From positions 1 through 6,639 of the forward strand of contig JAAELZ010000538.1 of the NCBI GenBank assembly GCA_024226105.1: a stretch of DNA of 6,639 nucleotides, in the 5' to 3' direction. The position numbers and the translations under genes are program-made. Position 1 is the first letter of the stretch. Every line of letters starts with the position of its first letter. This DNA comes from Pseudomonadota bacterium. GTDB lineage: Bacteria > Pseudomonadota > Gammaproteobacteria > Arenicellales > Poriferihabitantaceae. The notes under the pieces are model-generated. The model did no database searches and was not told where the DNA came from. It worked only from the letters and a program-made list of their open reading frames with translations. Of the stretch, positions 1 through 6,340 are shown in pieces.

Positions 1-690
1 ATAACGGATGTCACCCTTGAAGCGCTGGGGCTTGTATTCTCCGGCGATCTCGCGGTGTGGGAAATCATCGGTATTTCGTTCAAGACCACAACGCTTGCTC
101 TGGTGATAGCCGTATTGCCCGCACTGGCTATCGCCTTTGCGCTGGCACACCTTCATTTCCCGGGTCGCCGTTTACTGGTTGCGGCGTTCAACGCCCTGCT
201 GTCGGTGCCGGCGGTGGTGGTTGGCCTGACTTTTTATTTGTTGTTATCCAGGCAGGGCCCGTTTGGGGATTTGCACCTGCTGTTCTCGCAGCCGGCCATG
301 GTGATTGGGCAAATCGCCTTAAGCTTTCCGATTCTGGTCGCGATGCAACACAGTGCATTTCAATCGGTCGAACTGCGTGCCTGGGAAACCGCACGCACGC
401 TTGGGCTCAGCCGATTAGCCGCATTTGGGCTGATCATGCGTGAGGCAAGGTTTGGGCTCTGGGGTGCGTTACTGGCAGCCTATGGGCGCATCATCGCCGA
501 GGTCGGCGCCTCAATGATGCTCGGCGGGAATATTCTTCACCATACGCGAAATATTCCTACTGCGATTGCACTGGAAACCCGTAAAGGTGATTTTGCTCAG
601 GGTATTGCCTTGGGGTTTGTGTTGCTGGCGATGGCGTTTACGCTCAATGCCCTGTTACACTTTTTTCAGGGAAAGGGGCAGCAGGCCTGA
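1..690 (+). CDS. tupB: Tungstate/molybdate-type ABC transporter permease, TupB-like (5' end outside window)
   Basis: Inner-membrane permease subunit of an oxyanion importer, most likely for tungstate. The reading frame is open from base 1, and the residues before the GTG at 55 (GLVFSGDLAVWEI) resemble the usual N-terminus of TupB-type proteins, so the true start probably lies left of the window and the GTG at 55 is internal. Counting from that GTG, hydrophobic segments lie near 10-32, 40-65, 80-98, 132-158 and 182-205. The cytoplasmic EAA-type loop that contacts the ATPase is near 109-131 (AWETARTLGLSRLAAFG). The stretch GRIIAEVGASMMLGGNI followed by TRNIPTAIALETRKGDF (144-180) is the hallmark that separates TupB/WtpB-like permeases from generic ones. 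The visible 229 residues are close to the usual family length, so little is missing. The ATPase gene starts two bases after the stop. Tungstate versus molybdate specificity cannot be settled here, because the binding protein that determines it is not in the window. Confidence 0.88.
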   Translation: MTDVTLEALGLVFSGDLAVWEIIGISFKTTTLALVIAVLPALAIAFALAHLHFPGRRLLVAAFNALLSVPAVVVGLTFYLLLSRQGPFGDLHLLFSQPAMVIGQIALSFPILVAMQHSAFQSVELRAWETARTLGLSRLAAFGLIMREARFGLWGALLAAYGRIIAEVGASMMLGGNILHHTRNIPTAIALETRKGDFAQGIALGFVLLAMAFTLNALLHFFQGKGQQA

Positions 691-692
691 AG

Positions 693-1337
693 ATGATGGA
701 GTACAAACACATCCACCAACGTTTCGGGCGACGGGAAATATTGAGTGACGTATCCATTCAATTGAAGCCGGGTGAGCTGCTTTTATTATCCGGTGAAAAT
801 GGAGCAGGCAAATCGACCTTATTACGGGTAATGGCGGGCTTGCTAAAGCCCGATGCGGGTGAGTTGATTGACGAGACCGGGCGAAGACTAATTTCCCGGA
901 GCCGAAAATTGCTACTTGAGCAGGTTATGTACTTGCACCAGACGCCGTACCTGTTTGAGGGCAGTGTTCGAAAAAATCTGCAATATGCACAGCAAAAAGA
1001 GGCAGAGGAGAAGCGTTTGCAGGTGGATCAGGCTCTGGAATGGGTGGGACTTTCACATTTGGCATCGGAGAATGCGAAGACGCTTTCCGGCGGCGAGCGC
1101 CAGCGGGTTGCTCTGGCACGTGCACTGCTGCGACGACCCCGGTATTTGCTGCTGGACGAGCCAACAGCGCACCTGGATGCTGAATCCAATGCGCAGATAG
1201 CGCAGTTGCTGGGAGAGCTAAAATTACGTACGGTTTCGATGCTTATTGCAAGCCATGAACCCGGCCATCTGGATCGGCTGGTTGACGTTGAATACCGGCT
1301 GGATCGTGGGCACTTGACCAACAAATTAAAGCGATGA
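693..1337 (+). CDS. tupC: Tungstate/molybdate-type ABC transporter ATP-binding protein, TupC-like
   Basis: Cytoplasmic ATPase that powers the adjacent oxyanion permease. All ABC motifs are intact: Walker A GENGAGKST (34-42), Q-loop glutamine near 83, signature LSGGERQ (131-137), Walker B YLLLDEP (151-157) and the switch histidine at 188 (ASHEP). At 214 residues it is a bare nucleotide-binding domain without the C-terminal TOBE regulatory domain found in ModC, which fits TupC-type subunits. It begins two bases after the permease stop; ATG 693 or the next codon, ATG 696, could be used, with a purine-rich stretch (GAAAGGGG, 671-678) somewhat far upstream. Translation is probably coupled to the permease. 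Its stop overlaps the start of mobA (ATGA). The ABC assignment is certain; the Tup assignment rests on the neighbouring permease and mobA. Confidence 0.87.
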   Translation: MMEYKHIHQRFGRREILSDVSIQLKPGELLLLSGENGAGKSTLLRVMAGLLKPDAGELIDETGRRLISRSRKLLLEQVMYLHQTPYLFEGSVRKNLQYAQQKEAEEKRLQVDQALEWVGLSHLASENAKTLSGGERQRVALARALLRRPRYLLLDEPTAHLDAESNAQIAQLLGELKLRTVSMLIASHEPGHLDRLVDVEYRLDRGHLTNKLKR

Positions 1338-1945
1338 ACAAGGAATCGATGGAAAACGAAATTACGGTGGTTATCCTGGCTGGTGGGCGGGGAAGGCGTA
1401 TGGATGCAAAGGACAAGGGCCTGGTGGCTCTAAACGGACGACCGTTAATTGAGTACGTAATCAAGACAATTAGCCCACAAAATTCGAATATCCTGATCAA
1501 TGCAAATCAGAATATCGAACAATACCAGCACTATGGTTATCCCGTTGTATCAGACCAGATTGCGGGTTTTCAGGGGCCTTTGGCCGGGGTGGCGACTGCA
1601 ATGGAGCGGGTTAAGACGCCCTATATTCTGACTTTGCCCTGCGATGCGCCCTTCGTGGCGCGCGATTATCAGTTAAAAATGTGGTCAGCACTTCAAACCC
1701 AGCAAACTGACCTGGCAGTCGCTTTTGACGGGCGACGCCTGCAACCTGTCCATGCTCTCATTCCAGTGCGGTTGTACGCAGATTTGCTCAAATTTCTTGC
1801 TGGCAAAACGCGTCGCGTTGATAGCTGGTATTCTCAATATGCGATGGGCCTGGTCGATTTTTCCGAGCAGGTGCGGATGTTTTGTAATTTGAATACGCCG
1901 GAAGAGTTAAAGGCGTACTCAGTAGAAAAAAAGAAAATTATTTGA
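1334..1945 (+). CDS. mobA: Molybdenum cofactor guanylyltransferase MobA
   Basis: Transfers GMP from GTP to molybdenum (or tungsten) molybdopterin, giving the guanine dinucleotide form used by DMSO reductase-family enzymes such as formate dehydrogenases and nitrate reductases; cytoplasmic. The nucleotidyltransferase fold motifs appear in order: LAGGRGRRM (15-23), the catalytic-type lysine in DKG (27-29), NANQN (56-60), GPLAG (81-85), LPCDAPF (101-107) with the metal-binding aspartate at 104, and the C-terminal VDFSE...NLNTPEEL (174-192) shared with E. coli MobA. The length of 203 residues is normal. The ATG at 1334 overlaps the upstream stop as ATGA, implying coupling. A second in-frame ATG at 1349 has AAGGAA (1340-1345) just upstream and would place the start nearer to the usual family N-terminus, so the protein may really be five residues shorter. 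Location behind a tungstate-type transporter ties metal uptake to cofactor maturation. Confidence 0.95.
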   Translation: MNKESMENEITVVILAGGRGRRMDAKDKGLVALNGRPLIEYVIKTISPQNSNILINANQNIEQYQHYGYPVVSDQIAGFQGPLAGVATAMERVKTPYILTLPCDAPFVARDYQLKMWSALQTQQTDLAVAFDGRRLQPVHALIPVRLYADLLKFLAGKTRRVDSWYSQYAMGLVDFSEQVRMFCNLNTPEELKAYSVEKKKII

Positions 1946-1995
1946 GCGAGTGCCGGCCATTTGCAATAGTTGACTCGTGTACGGGCCTTTAAGAC

Positions 1996-2025
1996 TAGTC
2001 AGCCAATCGCTTCACATGATATGAT
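1996..2025 (+). promoter_or_regulatory. Candidate sigma-70 extended -10 promoter for the liv cluster
   Basis: An extended -10 element, TGA followed by TATGAT (2017-2025), matches five of six consensus bases in the hexamer. A weaker -35-like TAGTCA (1996-2001) lies 18 bases upstream. Transcription would start near 2032 and leave a leader of about 50 bases before the binding-protein gene. A second possible pair, TTCACA (2011-2016) with TGTAAC (2034-2039, preceded by TGC), has 17-base spacing and overlaps it. This is motif reading only; no operator is recognisable. Confidence 0.45.
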
Positions 2026-2072
2026 GCGTGTGCTGTAACGATACCTAAAACACAAAAATACTACTACCAATC

Positions 2073-2078
2073 AGGAGG
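2073..2078 (+). promoter_or_regulatory. Strong Shine-Dalgarno of the binding-protein gene
   Basis: AGGAGG lies five bases before the ATG at 2084, a near-perfect anti-16S match. It is the strongest ribosome binding site in the window, consistent with the high expression usual for periplasmic binding proteins, and it fixes the start codon. Confidence 0.8.
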
Positions 2079-2083
2079 CTATT

Positions 2084-3304
2084 ATGAAACTAGCACGCTT
2101 ATCTATTTTAATGCTGGGCGCACTGGCGTTTACCGGCACCGCATCTGCGGAAAGCATCACACTGGGCGCGTCAATCTCATTGACGGGCAAATATTCTACC
2201 GCAGGTTCACACACAAAAAACGGTTACGACCTGGCGATCAAGAAAATCAACGATGCCGGTGGTGTCAAGGTCGGTGATACGACCTATACGCTGGAACTCA
2301 AAGTTTACGACGATGAATCCACACCTGCACGCGCCTCAGAACTGGCCGAGCGCCTGATTCAACGCGATAATGTGAAATTGATGTTAGGCCCATACAGTTC
2401 GGGCCTGACCAAAGCCATTGCGCCGGTGACTGAAAAACACGGCATCCCGATGGTTGAAGGTAACGGAGCATCACGCTCCTTGTTTAACCAGGGGTATAAA
2501 TACCTGTTCGCAGTATTATCAACTTCTGAGCAGTATTTGCAGGAAGCGGTAAACCTGCTGGCAGAAAAAACCAAAGCGGCAGGCGGGGATGTCACCAAAC
2601 TGAAAGTGGCGGTTGCTACTGAAAATGATCCGTTCTCCCAGGACATTCGTGCCGGTATTCTGGAAGATGCAGAACGTCATGGTATGCAGGTAGTGGTGGA
2701 CGACAAGCTGCCGCGTGAATTGTCTGATATGTCCTCTACGCTAACCAAGGTCAAAGCATTGAAGCCGGATCTGCTGGTAACATCCGGCCACTCCAAAGGT
2801 GCGGCACTGGCGGTCAAGCAGGTCGCGGAAATGCAGGTCAATGTACCGATGCACGCGATGACCCATTGTGAGTCAGCCAAGGTCAACGACATGGAGAAAT
2901 TTTCAAACAATGCCGATTATGTATTGTGTGCGGGCCAGTGGGCACCGACACTGACCTACTCAGATTCCCTGTTCGGTAGTGCGGGTGACTATGCCAAAGA
3001 ATTTGAAGCGGTCTATGATTATGTTCCTCCGTACCAGGCGGCTGAATCATCGGCTGCGGTTATGGTCATTGCCGATGCGTTGCAACGTGCAGGCGGTACC
3101 GATACTGGTGCGGTACGTGATGCGCTGGCAGCGACTGAAATGCAGACCTTCTACGGCAATATAAAGTTCGATGAAACCGGTAAGAACATTGCCAAGCCGA
3201 TGGTATTGCGTCAGATCAAAGACGGTAAATACAGCCTGGTGGCACCTACCAACTGGGCCAATGCTGAACTGGTTTATCCGCGTCCAAGCTGGGCCGATCG
3301 ATAG
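2084..3304 (+). CDS. HAAT-family (branched-chain amino acid type) ABC transporter substrate-binding protein
   Basis: Periplasmic solute receptor that delivers its ligand to the LivHM-type permease encoded downstream. Residues 1-22 form a classic Sec signal peptide: basic MKLAR, a hydrophobic core, and an ASA/E cleavage site predicted after Ala22. The mature protein opens with ITLGASISLTGKYS, the usual start of the type I periplasmic binding (Peripla_BP_6) fold, followed by the ligand-loop region LGPYSSGLTKAIAP (101-114) and VEGNGAS (124-130), a second lobe with KVAVATENDPFSQD (174-187), and PPYQAAESSAA (315-325). At 406 residues it is somewhat longer than LivJ/LivK (about 370). The C-terminus ends in YPRPSW, a tail I associate with a proteobacterial HAAT subgroup. 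Two cysteines, Cys262 and Cys282, are the only ones in the mature chain. The ligand could be branched-chain amino acids, another amino acid, an amide or a small organic acid; sequence alone does not decide, so I give no liv symbol. Confidence 0.9.
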   Translation: MKLARLSILMLGALAFTGTASAESITLGASISLTGKYSTAGSHTKNGYDLAIKKINDAGGVKVGDTTYTLELKVYDDESTPARASELAERLIQRDNVKLMLGPYSSGLTKAIAPVTEKHGIPMVEGNGASRSLFNQGYKYLFAVLSTSEQYLQEAVNLLAEKTKAAGGDVTKLKVAVATENDPFSQDIRAGILEDAERHGMQVVVDDKLPRELSDMSSTLTKVKALKPDLLVTSGHSKGAALAVKQVAEMQVNVPMHAMTHCESAKVNDMEKFSNNADYVLCAGQWAPTLTYSDSLFGSAGDYAKEFEAVYDYVPPYQAAESSAAVMVIADALQRAGGTDTGAVRDALAATEMQTFYGNIKFDETGKNIAKPMVLRQIKDGKYSLVAPTNWANAELVYPRPSWADR

Positions 3305-3402
3305 GCGATTGTTTTGCAGGCAGCGCATCCTAACAACCTGTGCCCTGCTCTAGTCACTAATGGGTCGAAAGCTATCCATTATTGAACGCTTGTGGTAGTT
3401 CC
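3305..3402. other. Intergenic stretch after the binding-protein gene, no recognised feature
   Basis: This is the left part of a 228-base gene-free gap. It holds a weak bulged stem, GCAGGCA (3316-3322) against TGCCCTGC (3341-3348), without a following T-run, so it is not a convincing terminator. No open reading frame of note and no clear promoter is seen. Confidence 0.5.
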
Positions 3403-3490
3403 TCCCCCTTTTGTAAAGGGGGATTGAGGGGGATTAGAATAGCTGGAATTGAGTAAATCTCCCCCAGCCCCTCTTTGTAAAAGAGGGGAG
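3403..3490. repeat. Palindromic intergenic repeat of the GGGGGATT type (MITE-like, double hairpin)
   Basis: Two imperfectly complementary arms surround a short centre near 3437-3454. Each arm is itself a hairpin: CCCCCTTT (3404-3411) pairs with AAAGGGGG (3415-3422), and CCCCTCTTT (3468-3476) pairs with AAAGAGGGG (3480-3488). In addition, GGGGGATT (3428-3435) faces AAATCTCCCCC (3455-3465). The reverse complement of the left arm closely resembles the right arm. I recognise this composition as an abundant dispersed intergenic repeat in many proteobacterial and some other genomes, probably non-autonomous. Here it sits between the binding-protein gene and livH, where the RNA hairpins could protect the upstream message from 3' exonucleases or reduce read-through. 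No clear target duplication was identified. Confidence 0.75.
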
Positions 3491-3532
3491 CTTTAGCTCA
3501 CACCGAAACAACAAAAAACGCCATCTTTTCGT

Positions 3533-4435
3533 ATGGACAATATCTCTTTACTCATTCAGGCACCCTCAATCCTCGGTCAACTCGTGCTCGATGGTTTGCT
3601 GGCCGGTGCTATTTTTGCACTCGCAGCTTACGGCCTGGCCCTGGTCTGGGGGGTGATGAATATCATTAATGTGGCCCAGGGTGAGTTTGTTATTCTGGGC
3701 GGTTACGTGAGCTACACCCTGTACGACAAGTTCGGCATTAACCCTCTGTGGACGGTGCCAATCGCCTTCGTGGTTTTATATGCCGTTGGATGGTTATTGT
3801 ATAAATCTATAATCTACAGACTGGTGGATCGGGACCTGTTTACCTCTTTACTGGCGACTTTTGGTATTTCGATCTTGCTCCAGCAATTGATGAACCAGGT
3901 GTTCGGGGCTGATGTGGTGGGTGCCGACGCCGGCCTGGGGTCCGCAATTTTTGCCGGTGGTGATATTGTTATCGCGAAAATCAAGTTTGTTTCCTTTGTG
4001 CTGGCGCTGGTCTGTGGTGTGGTGCTGGTTATGGCGCTCAAGCGCAGCCGACTGGGACAGGCGATCCGTGCTACGGCACAGGACGCGCGAGCGGCACGCA
4101 TTATGGGCGTTGATACAGACAAAGTATACGCTGCCACCTTTTCCCTGAATTCCGCTATTTGCGGCGTTGCGGGTGCACTGGTGGCGATGACCTGGGTGAT
4201 CCACCCCTTTATCGGACTGGTGTATACCGTGCGCTCCTTTATGATTGTCATTATCGCAGGCCTGGGAAATCTTGCCGCAGTTGTGGTGTCCGGCCTGGGC
4301 CTGGGGGCGCTTGAGAATGTCGCCGGTTTTGTGCTCGGAGCTGAATTTCAGGCAGCCTTTGTGTTCGGCTTACTGGTCGTTATCCTGGTGATCAGAAACG
4401 CCATGGTGAGGCGCAAACGGCAGGTGCTCTCATGA
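3533..4435 (+). CDS. livH: Branched-chain amino acid-type ABC transporter permease, LivH family
   Basis: One of two inner-membrane permease subunits of a HAAT importer. The N-terminal signature GLLAGAIFALAAYGLALVWGVMNIINVAQGEF (21-52) is typical of LivH, with VAQGE in place of the commoner FAHGE. Hydrophobic segments run near 15-40, 48-64, 73-91, 103-122, 150-170, 200-222, 230-255 and 262-287. The cytoplasmic coupling loop GQAIRATAQDARAARIMGVD (175-194) matches the family's EAA-like region. At 300 residues the length is normal. ATG 3533 is the first in-frame start after a stop at 3494-3496, but no Shine-Dalgarno is visible: the upstream bases are A-rich then CATCTTTTCGT. The stop overlaps the start of livM by four bases (ATGA). 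No separate promoter is evident, so transcription probably comes from the promoter before the binding-protein gene through the intergenic repeat. Confidence 0.93.
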   Translation: MDNISLLIQAPSILGQLVLDGLLAGAIFALAAYGLALVWGVMNIINVAQGEFVILGGYVSYTLYDKFGINPLWTVPIAFVVLYAVGWLLYKSIIYRLVDRDLFTSLLATFGISILLQQLMNQVFGADVVGADAGLGSAIFAGGDIVIAKIKFVSFVLALVCGVVLVMALKRSRLGQAIRATAQDARAARIMGVDTDKVYAATFSLNSAICGVAGALVAMTWVIHPFIGLVYTVRSFMIVIIAGLGNLAAVVVSGLGLGALENVAGFVLGAEFQAAFVFGLLVVILVIRNAMVRRKRQVLS

Positions 4436-5451
4436 TTAAAAAGCTATCCATAGGATCTGGCCTGTTGCTGAGCCTGGCCGCACCTTATCTGTTTCCGACC
4501 TACGTGACTCTACTCGCTTTCGTCTGGCTGATGATCGTGCTGTCGTTATCGTGGGACATCGTCGGTGGCCAGATGGGTTATAACTCGTTTGGCAATATTT
4601 TCTTTTTTGGTCTGGGTATGTATGTCAGCGCAGTGGTACAGCGCGATATGTTTTCAAGTGGCATCGATCGTTTTGCTGACGTAGCGGGTGACGCAGCGGT
4701 GCGGCTTTCGCAGAGTGAATACTTTATCAGCCTGGGTGTGGGTGTGGCACTTGCCGCAGTGGTTTGCGTACTGGCCGCGATCCTGCTGGGCATGGCAATT
4801 CTCAGCATGCGCGGACACTATTTTGCAATTTGTACCCTTGGGCTGGGCATTGCCGCGGGCGAAATTGCCAGCGGCATCGATTATATTGGCGCGGGCTCGG
4901 GCATGGTCACGCCCTTGTACCCCGAAACGGCCGGTTCACGGGAAGCGTTTTATTACTATTTCTTTTTTGCGCTCGCGGTGGGTACTTTCCTGCTACTGGG
5001 AAAAATATATAAAAGCCGTTTTGGCCTGGTACTCAATGCGATTCGCGATGACGAAGACAAGGCTGAAGCCATGGGATTGCATACCACCCGTTACAAAACT
5101 ATTGCCTGGTCGATCGCCGCTTTTGTACTGGGTATCGCGGGTGCCGGAACCGGCAACCTGGTCGGTTTTATAGATCCAATAGATGTGGCGTTTACCGGCG
5201 CGACCTTCGGGGTCTGGATGATACTAACCGTGATTCTCGGTGGCAAAGGCACGCTATGGGGGCCGGTCATTGGTGCCGTTATATTCTACGCAACCAAGGA
5301 GATGTTCTGGACTTATCTGCTGGGCTGGCAGCGCGTGGCACTAGGTTTATTGATTGTTGTTATCGTAGTATTTTTCCCCACCGGCATACTGGGCTGGATG
5401 CGCGAACGCTGGCCACACCGCTTTGGTGAGCGCGTTGAGGAGACATCATAA
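4432..5451 (+). CDS. livM: Branched-chain amino acid-type ABC transporter permease, LivM family
   Basis: Second membrane permease, expected to pair with LivH. Family marks are GYNSFGNIFFFGLGMY (49-64), MRGHYFAICTLGLG (126-139), the coupling loop FGLVLNAIRDDEDKAEAMGL (197-216), GAGTGNLVGFIDP (237-249) and LGGKGTLWGPVIGA (269-282). Several hydrophobic segments are evident (about 8-40, 52-70, 100-145, 173-190, 224-246, 256-290, 300-318). A hydrophilic stretch at about 71-98, between the second and third segments, looks longer than in E. coli LivM-type proteins and may be a periplasmic loop. At 339 residues the length is otherwise normal. Start ATG 4432 overlaps the livH stop, with AGGTG (4422-4426) five bases upstream. 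The stop TAA shares its last base with the livG start. Confidence 0.93.
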   Translation: MIKKLSIGSGLLLSLAAPYLFPTYVTLLAFVWLMIVLSLSWDIVGGQMGYNSFGNIFFFGLGMYVSAVVQRDMFSSGIDRFADVAGDAAVRLSQSEYFISLGVGVALAAVVCVLAAILLGMAILSMRGHYFAICTLGLGIAAGEIASGIDYIGAGSGMVTPLYPETAGSREAFYYYFFFALAVGTFLLLGKIYKSRFGLVLNAIRDDEDKAEAMGLHTTRYKTIAWSIAAFVLGIAGAGTGNLVGFIDPIDVAFTGATFGVWMILTVILGGKGTLWGPVIGAVIFYATKEMFWTYLLGWQRVALGLLIVVIVVFFPTGILGWMRERWPHRFGERVEETS

Positions 5452-6191
5452 TGCCCTTACTCGAAGTTAACAGTGTTTCTAAAGCCTTTGGCGGGGTACG
5501 TGCCAACCAGGATATATCGCTGAACGTACCCGAGGGGTCGATCATCGGCCTGATCGGGCCGAATGGTTCGGGAAAGACCACCCTGTTTAATTCAGTGGTG
5601 GGCTATCACCCCATTGACGAGGGAGGAATCTATTTTGAGGGGCGGGAAATTTCAAAATTGAGGGTGCCCGAGATTGCACGGCTTGGCATGTTGCGTACCT
5701 TTCAGCAAACACGAATTTATGGTGAGATGTCCTGCATGGACAATATGCGCATTTCCAGCCCGGAAGAGGGGATTGGAATCGGTGATCTGTTTTCGCCGAT
5801 ATCAGCAGAAGTGGACGAACATGCAGAAGAGCTGCTTGAGTTCGTTGGTTTGCACAGCAAACGGCTGTTGCTTGCGGGCAACCTGTCATTTGGCCAGCAG
5901 AAGTTACTCGAGTTTGCGATGGCGCTAATGAAAAAGCCGCGCATGTTATTGCTCGATGAACCGACCGCGGGCATCAACCCGACCCTGATAAACGGGCTCA
6001 TTGATCGCTTAAGACGAGCCAACACCGAGTTCGGTATCACCTTATTCGTGATCGAACATAATATGCGCGTGATCATGAACCTGGCGGAACACATATACTG
6101 TCTCGCACACGGGAAAATGCTCGCCGAGGGGCCGCCGGAAATAATCCAGAATGACCAGCGGGTGGTAGATGCCTATCTTGGTGCTAGCTAA
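5451..6191 (+). CDS. livG: Branched-chain amino acid-type ABC transporter ATP-binding protein, LivG family
   Basis: First of two cytoplasmic ATPases that energise the LivHM pore. Motifs are complete: Walker A GPNGSGKTT (36-44), Q-loop RTFQQTRIY (82-90), signature LSFGQQKLLE (145-154), Walker B MLLLDEP (165-171), TAGINP (172-177) as in LivG-type D-loops, and the switch histidine in VIEHNM (200-205). FGGVRANQDISL (13-24) is the typical LivG opening, and DAYLG near the end is the usual C-terminus. The 246 residues are a normal length, slightly short at the tail. The start shares a base with the livM stop (TAATG), with GAGGAGA (5437-5443) seven bases upstream, so coupled translation is likely. 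The stop codon TAA (6189-6191) lies within the left terminal repeat of the palindrome that follows. Confidence 0.94.
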   Translation: MPLLEVNSVSKAFGGVRANQDISLNVPEGSIIGLIGPNGSGKTTLFNSVVGYHPIDEGGIYFEGREISKLRVPEIARLGMLRTFQQTRIYGEMSCMDNMRISSPEEGIGIGDLFSPISAEVDEHAEELLEFVGLHSKRLLLAGNLSFGQQKLLEFAMALMKKPRMLLLDEPTAGINPTLINGLIDRLRRANTEFGITLFVIEHNMRVIMNLAEHIYCLAHGKMLAEGPPEIIQNDQRVVDAYLGAS

Positions 6192-6311
6192 CGGTTCATC
6201 TCACGTCTAAGAAGCACCATTTCTACGTTTAAAAAAAAGCTCATTTACACATTGTAAACTTCGCATTTTTTACCTTGAACTGGCACTTCTTAAACGCAAT
6301 CTGAACCGTTA
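6189..6311. repeat. 123-base imperfect palindrome between livG and livF
   Basis: The ends are perfect 10-base inverted repeats, TAACGGTTCA (6189-6198) and TGAACCGTTA (6302-6311). Inner matches keep the same axis near base 6250: CGT (6204-6206) with ACG (6294-6296), TAAGAAG (6208-6214) with CTTCTTA (6286-6292), CCA (6217-6219) with TGG (6281-6283), TTC (6221-6223) with GAA (6277-6279), an A-run (6231-6238) against a T-run (6266-6270), and the apex TTTACA (6244-6249) with TGTAAA (6253-6258). About two thirds of positions can pair with almost no gaps, so it looks like a degraded long palindrome. It may be a MITE remnant, an mRNA-stabilising hairpin or a partial terminator before livF. No open reading frame or convincing target duplication is seen. 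Confidence 0.72.
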
Positions 6312-6340
6312 CTACTGTATATAGTTGAGAGAGTTTTAAT

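Noticed and set aside
55..57. GTG as the true start of the TupB-like permease
   Set aside because: The frame is open to base 1 and the residues upstream resemble the family N-terminus, so the gene more likely begins outside the window.
1947..1977. Possible terminator after mobA (CGAGT ... ACTCG)
   Set aside because: Only a five-base stem with a 21-base loop and no T-run; chance is sufficient.
1970..1999. TTGACT as a -35 box for a promoter
   Set aside because: No acceptable -10 hexamer lies 16-18 bases downstream; the extended -10 at 2017-2025 is better.
3316..3348. Possible terminator after the binding-protein gene (GCAGGCA / TGCCCTGC)
   Set aside because: The stem is bulged, the loop is long and no U-tract follows.
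3814..4251. A 145-residue open frame on the minus strand inside livH
   Set aside because: It lies antisense to a clear permease gene, has a low-complexity Ser/Thr/Ala-rich composition and no recognisable domain: a codon-bias shadow.
4688..5173. A 161-residue open frame on the plus strand inside livM
   Set aside because: It overlaps livM in another frame, is rich in Trp/Cys/Arg as out-of-frame translations of membrane genes tend to be, and has no family resemblance.
6189..6311. Target-site duplication flanking the livG-livF palindrome
   Set aside because: Only a three-base CTA resemblance occurs on the two sides and not at equivalent positions, so insertion is not proven.
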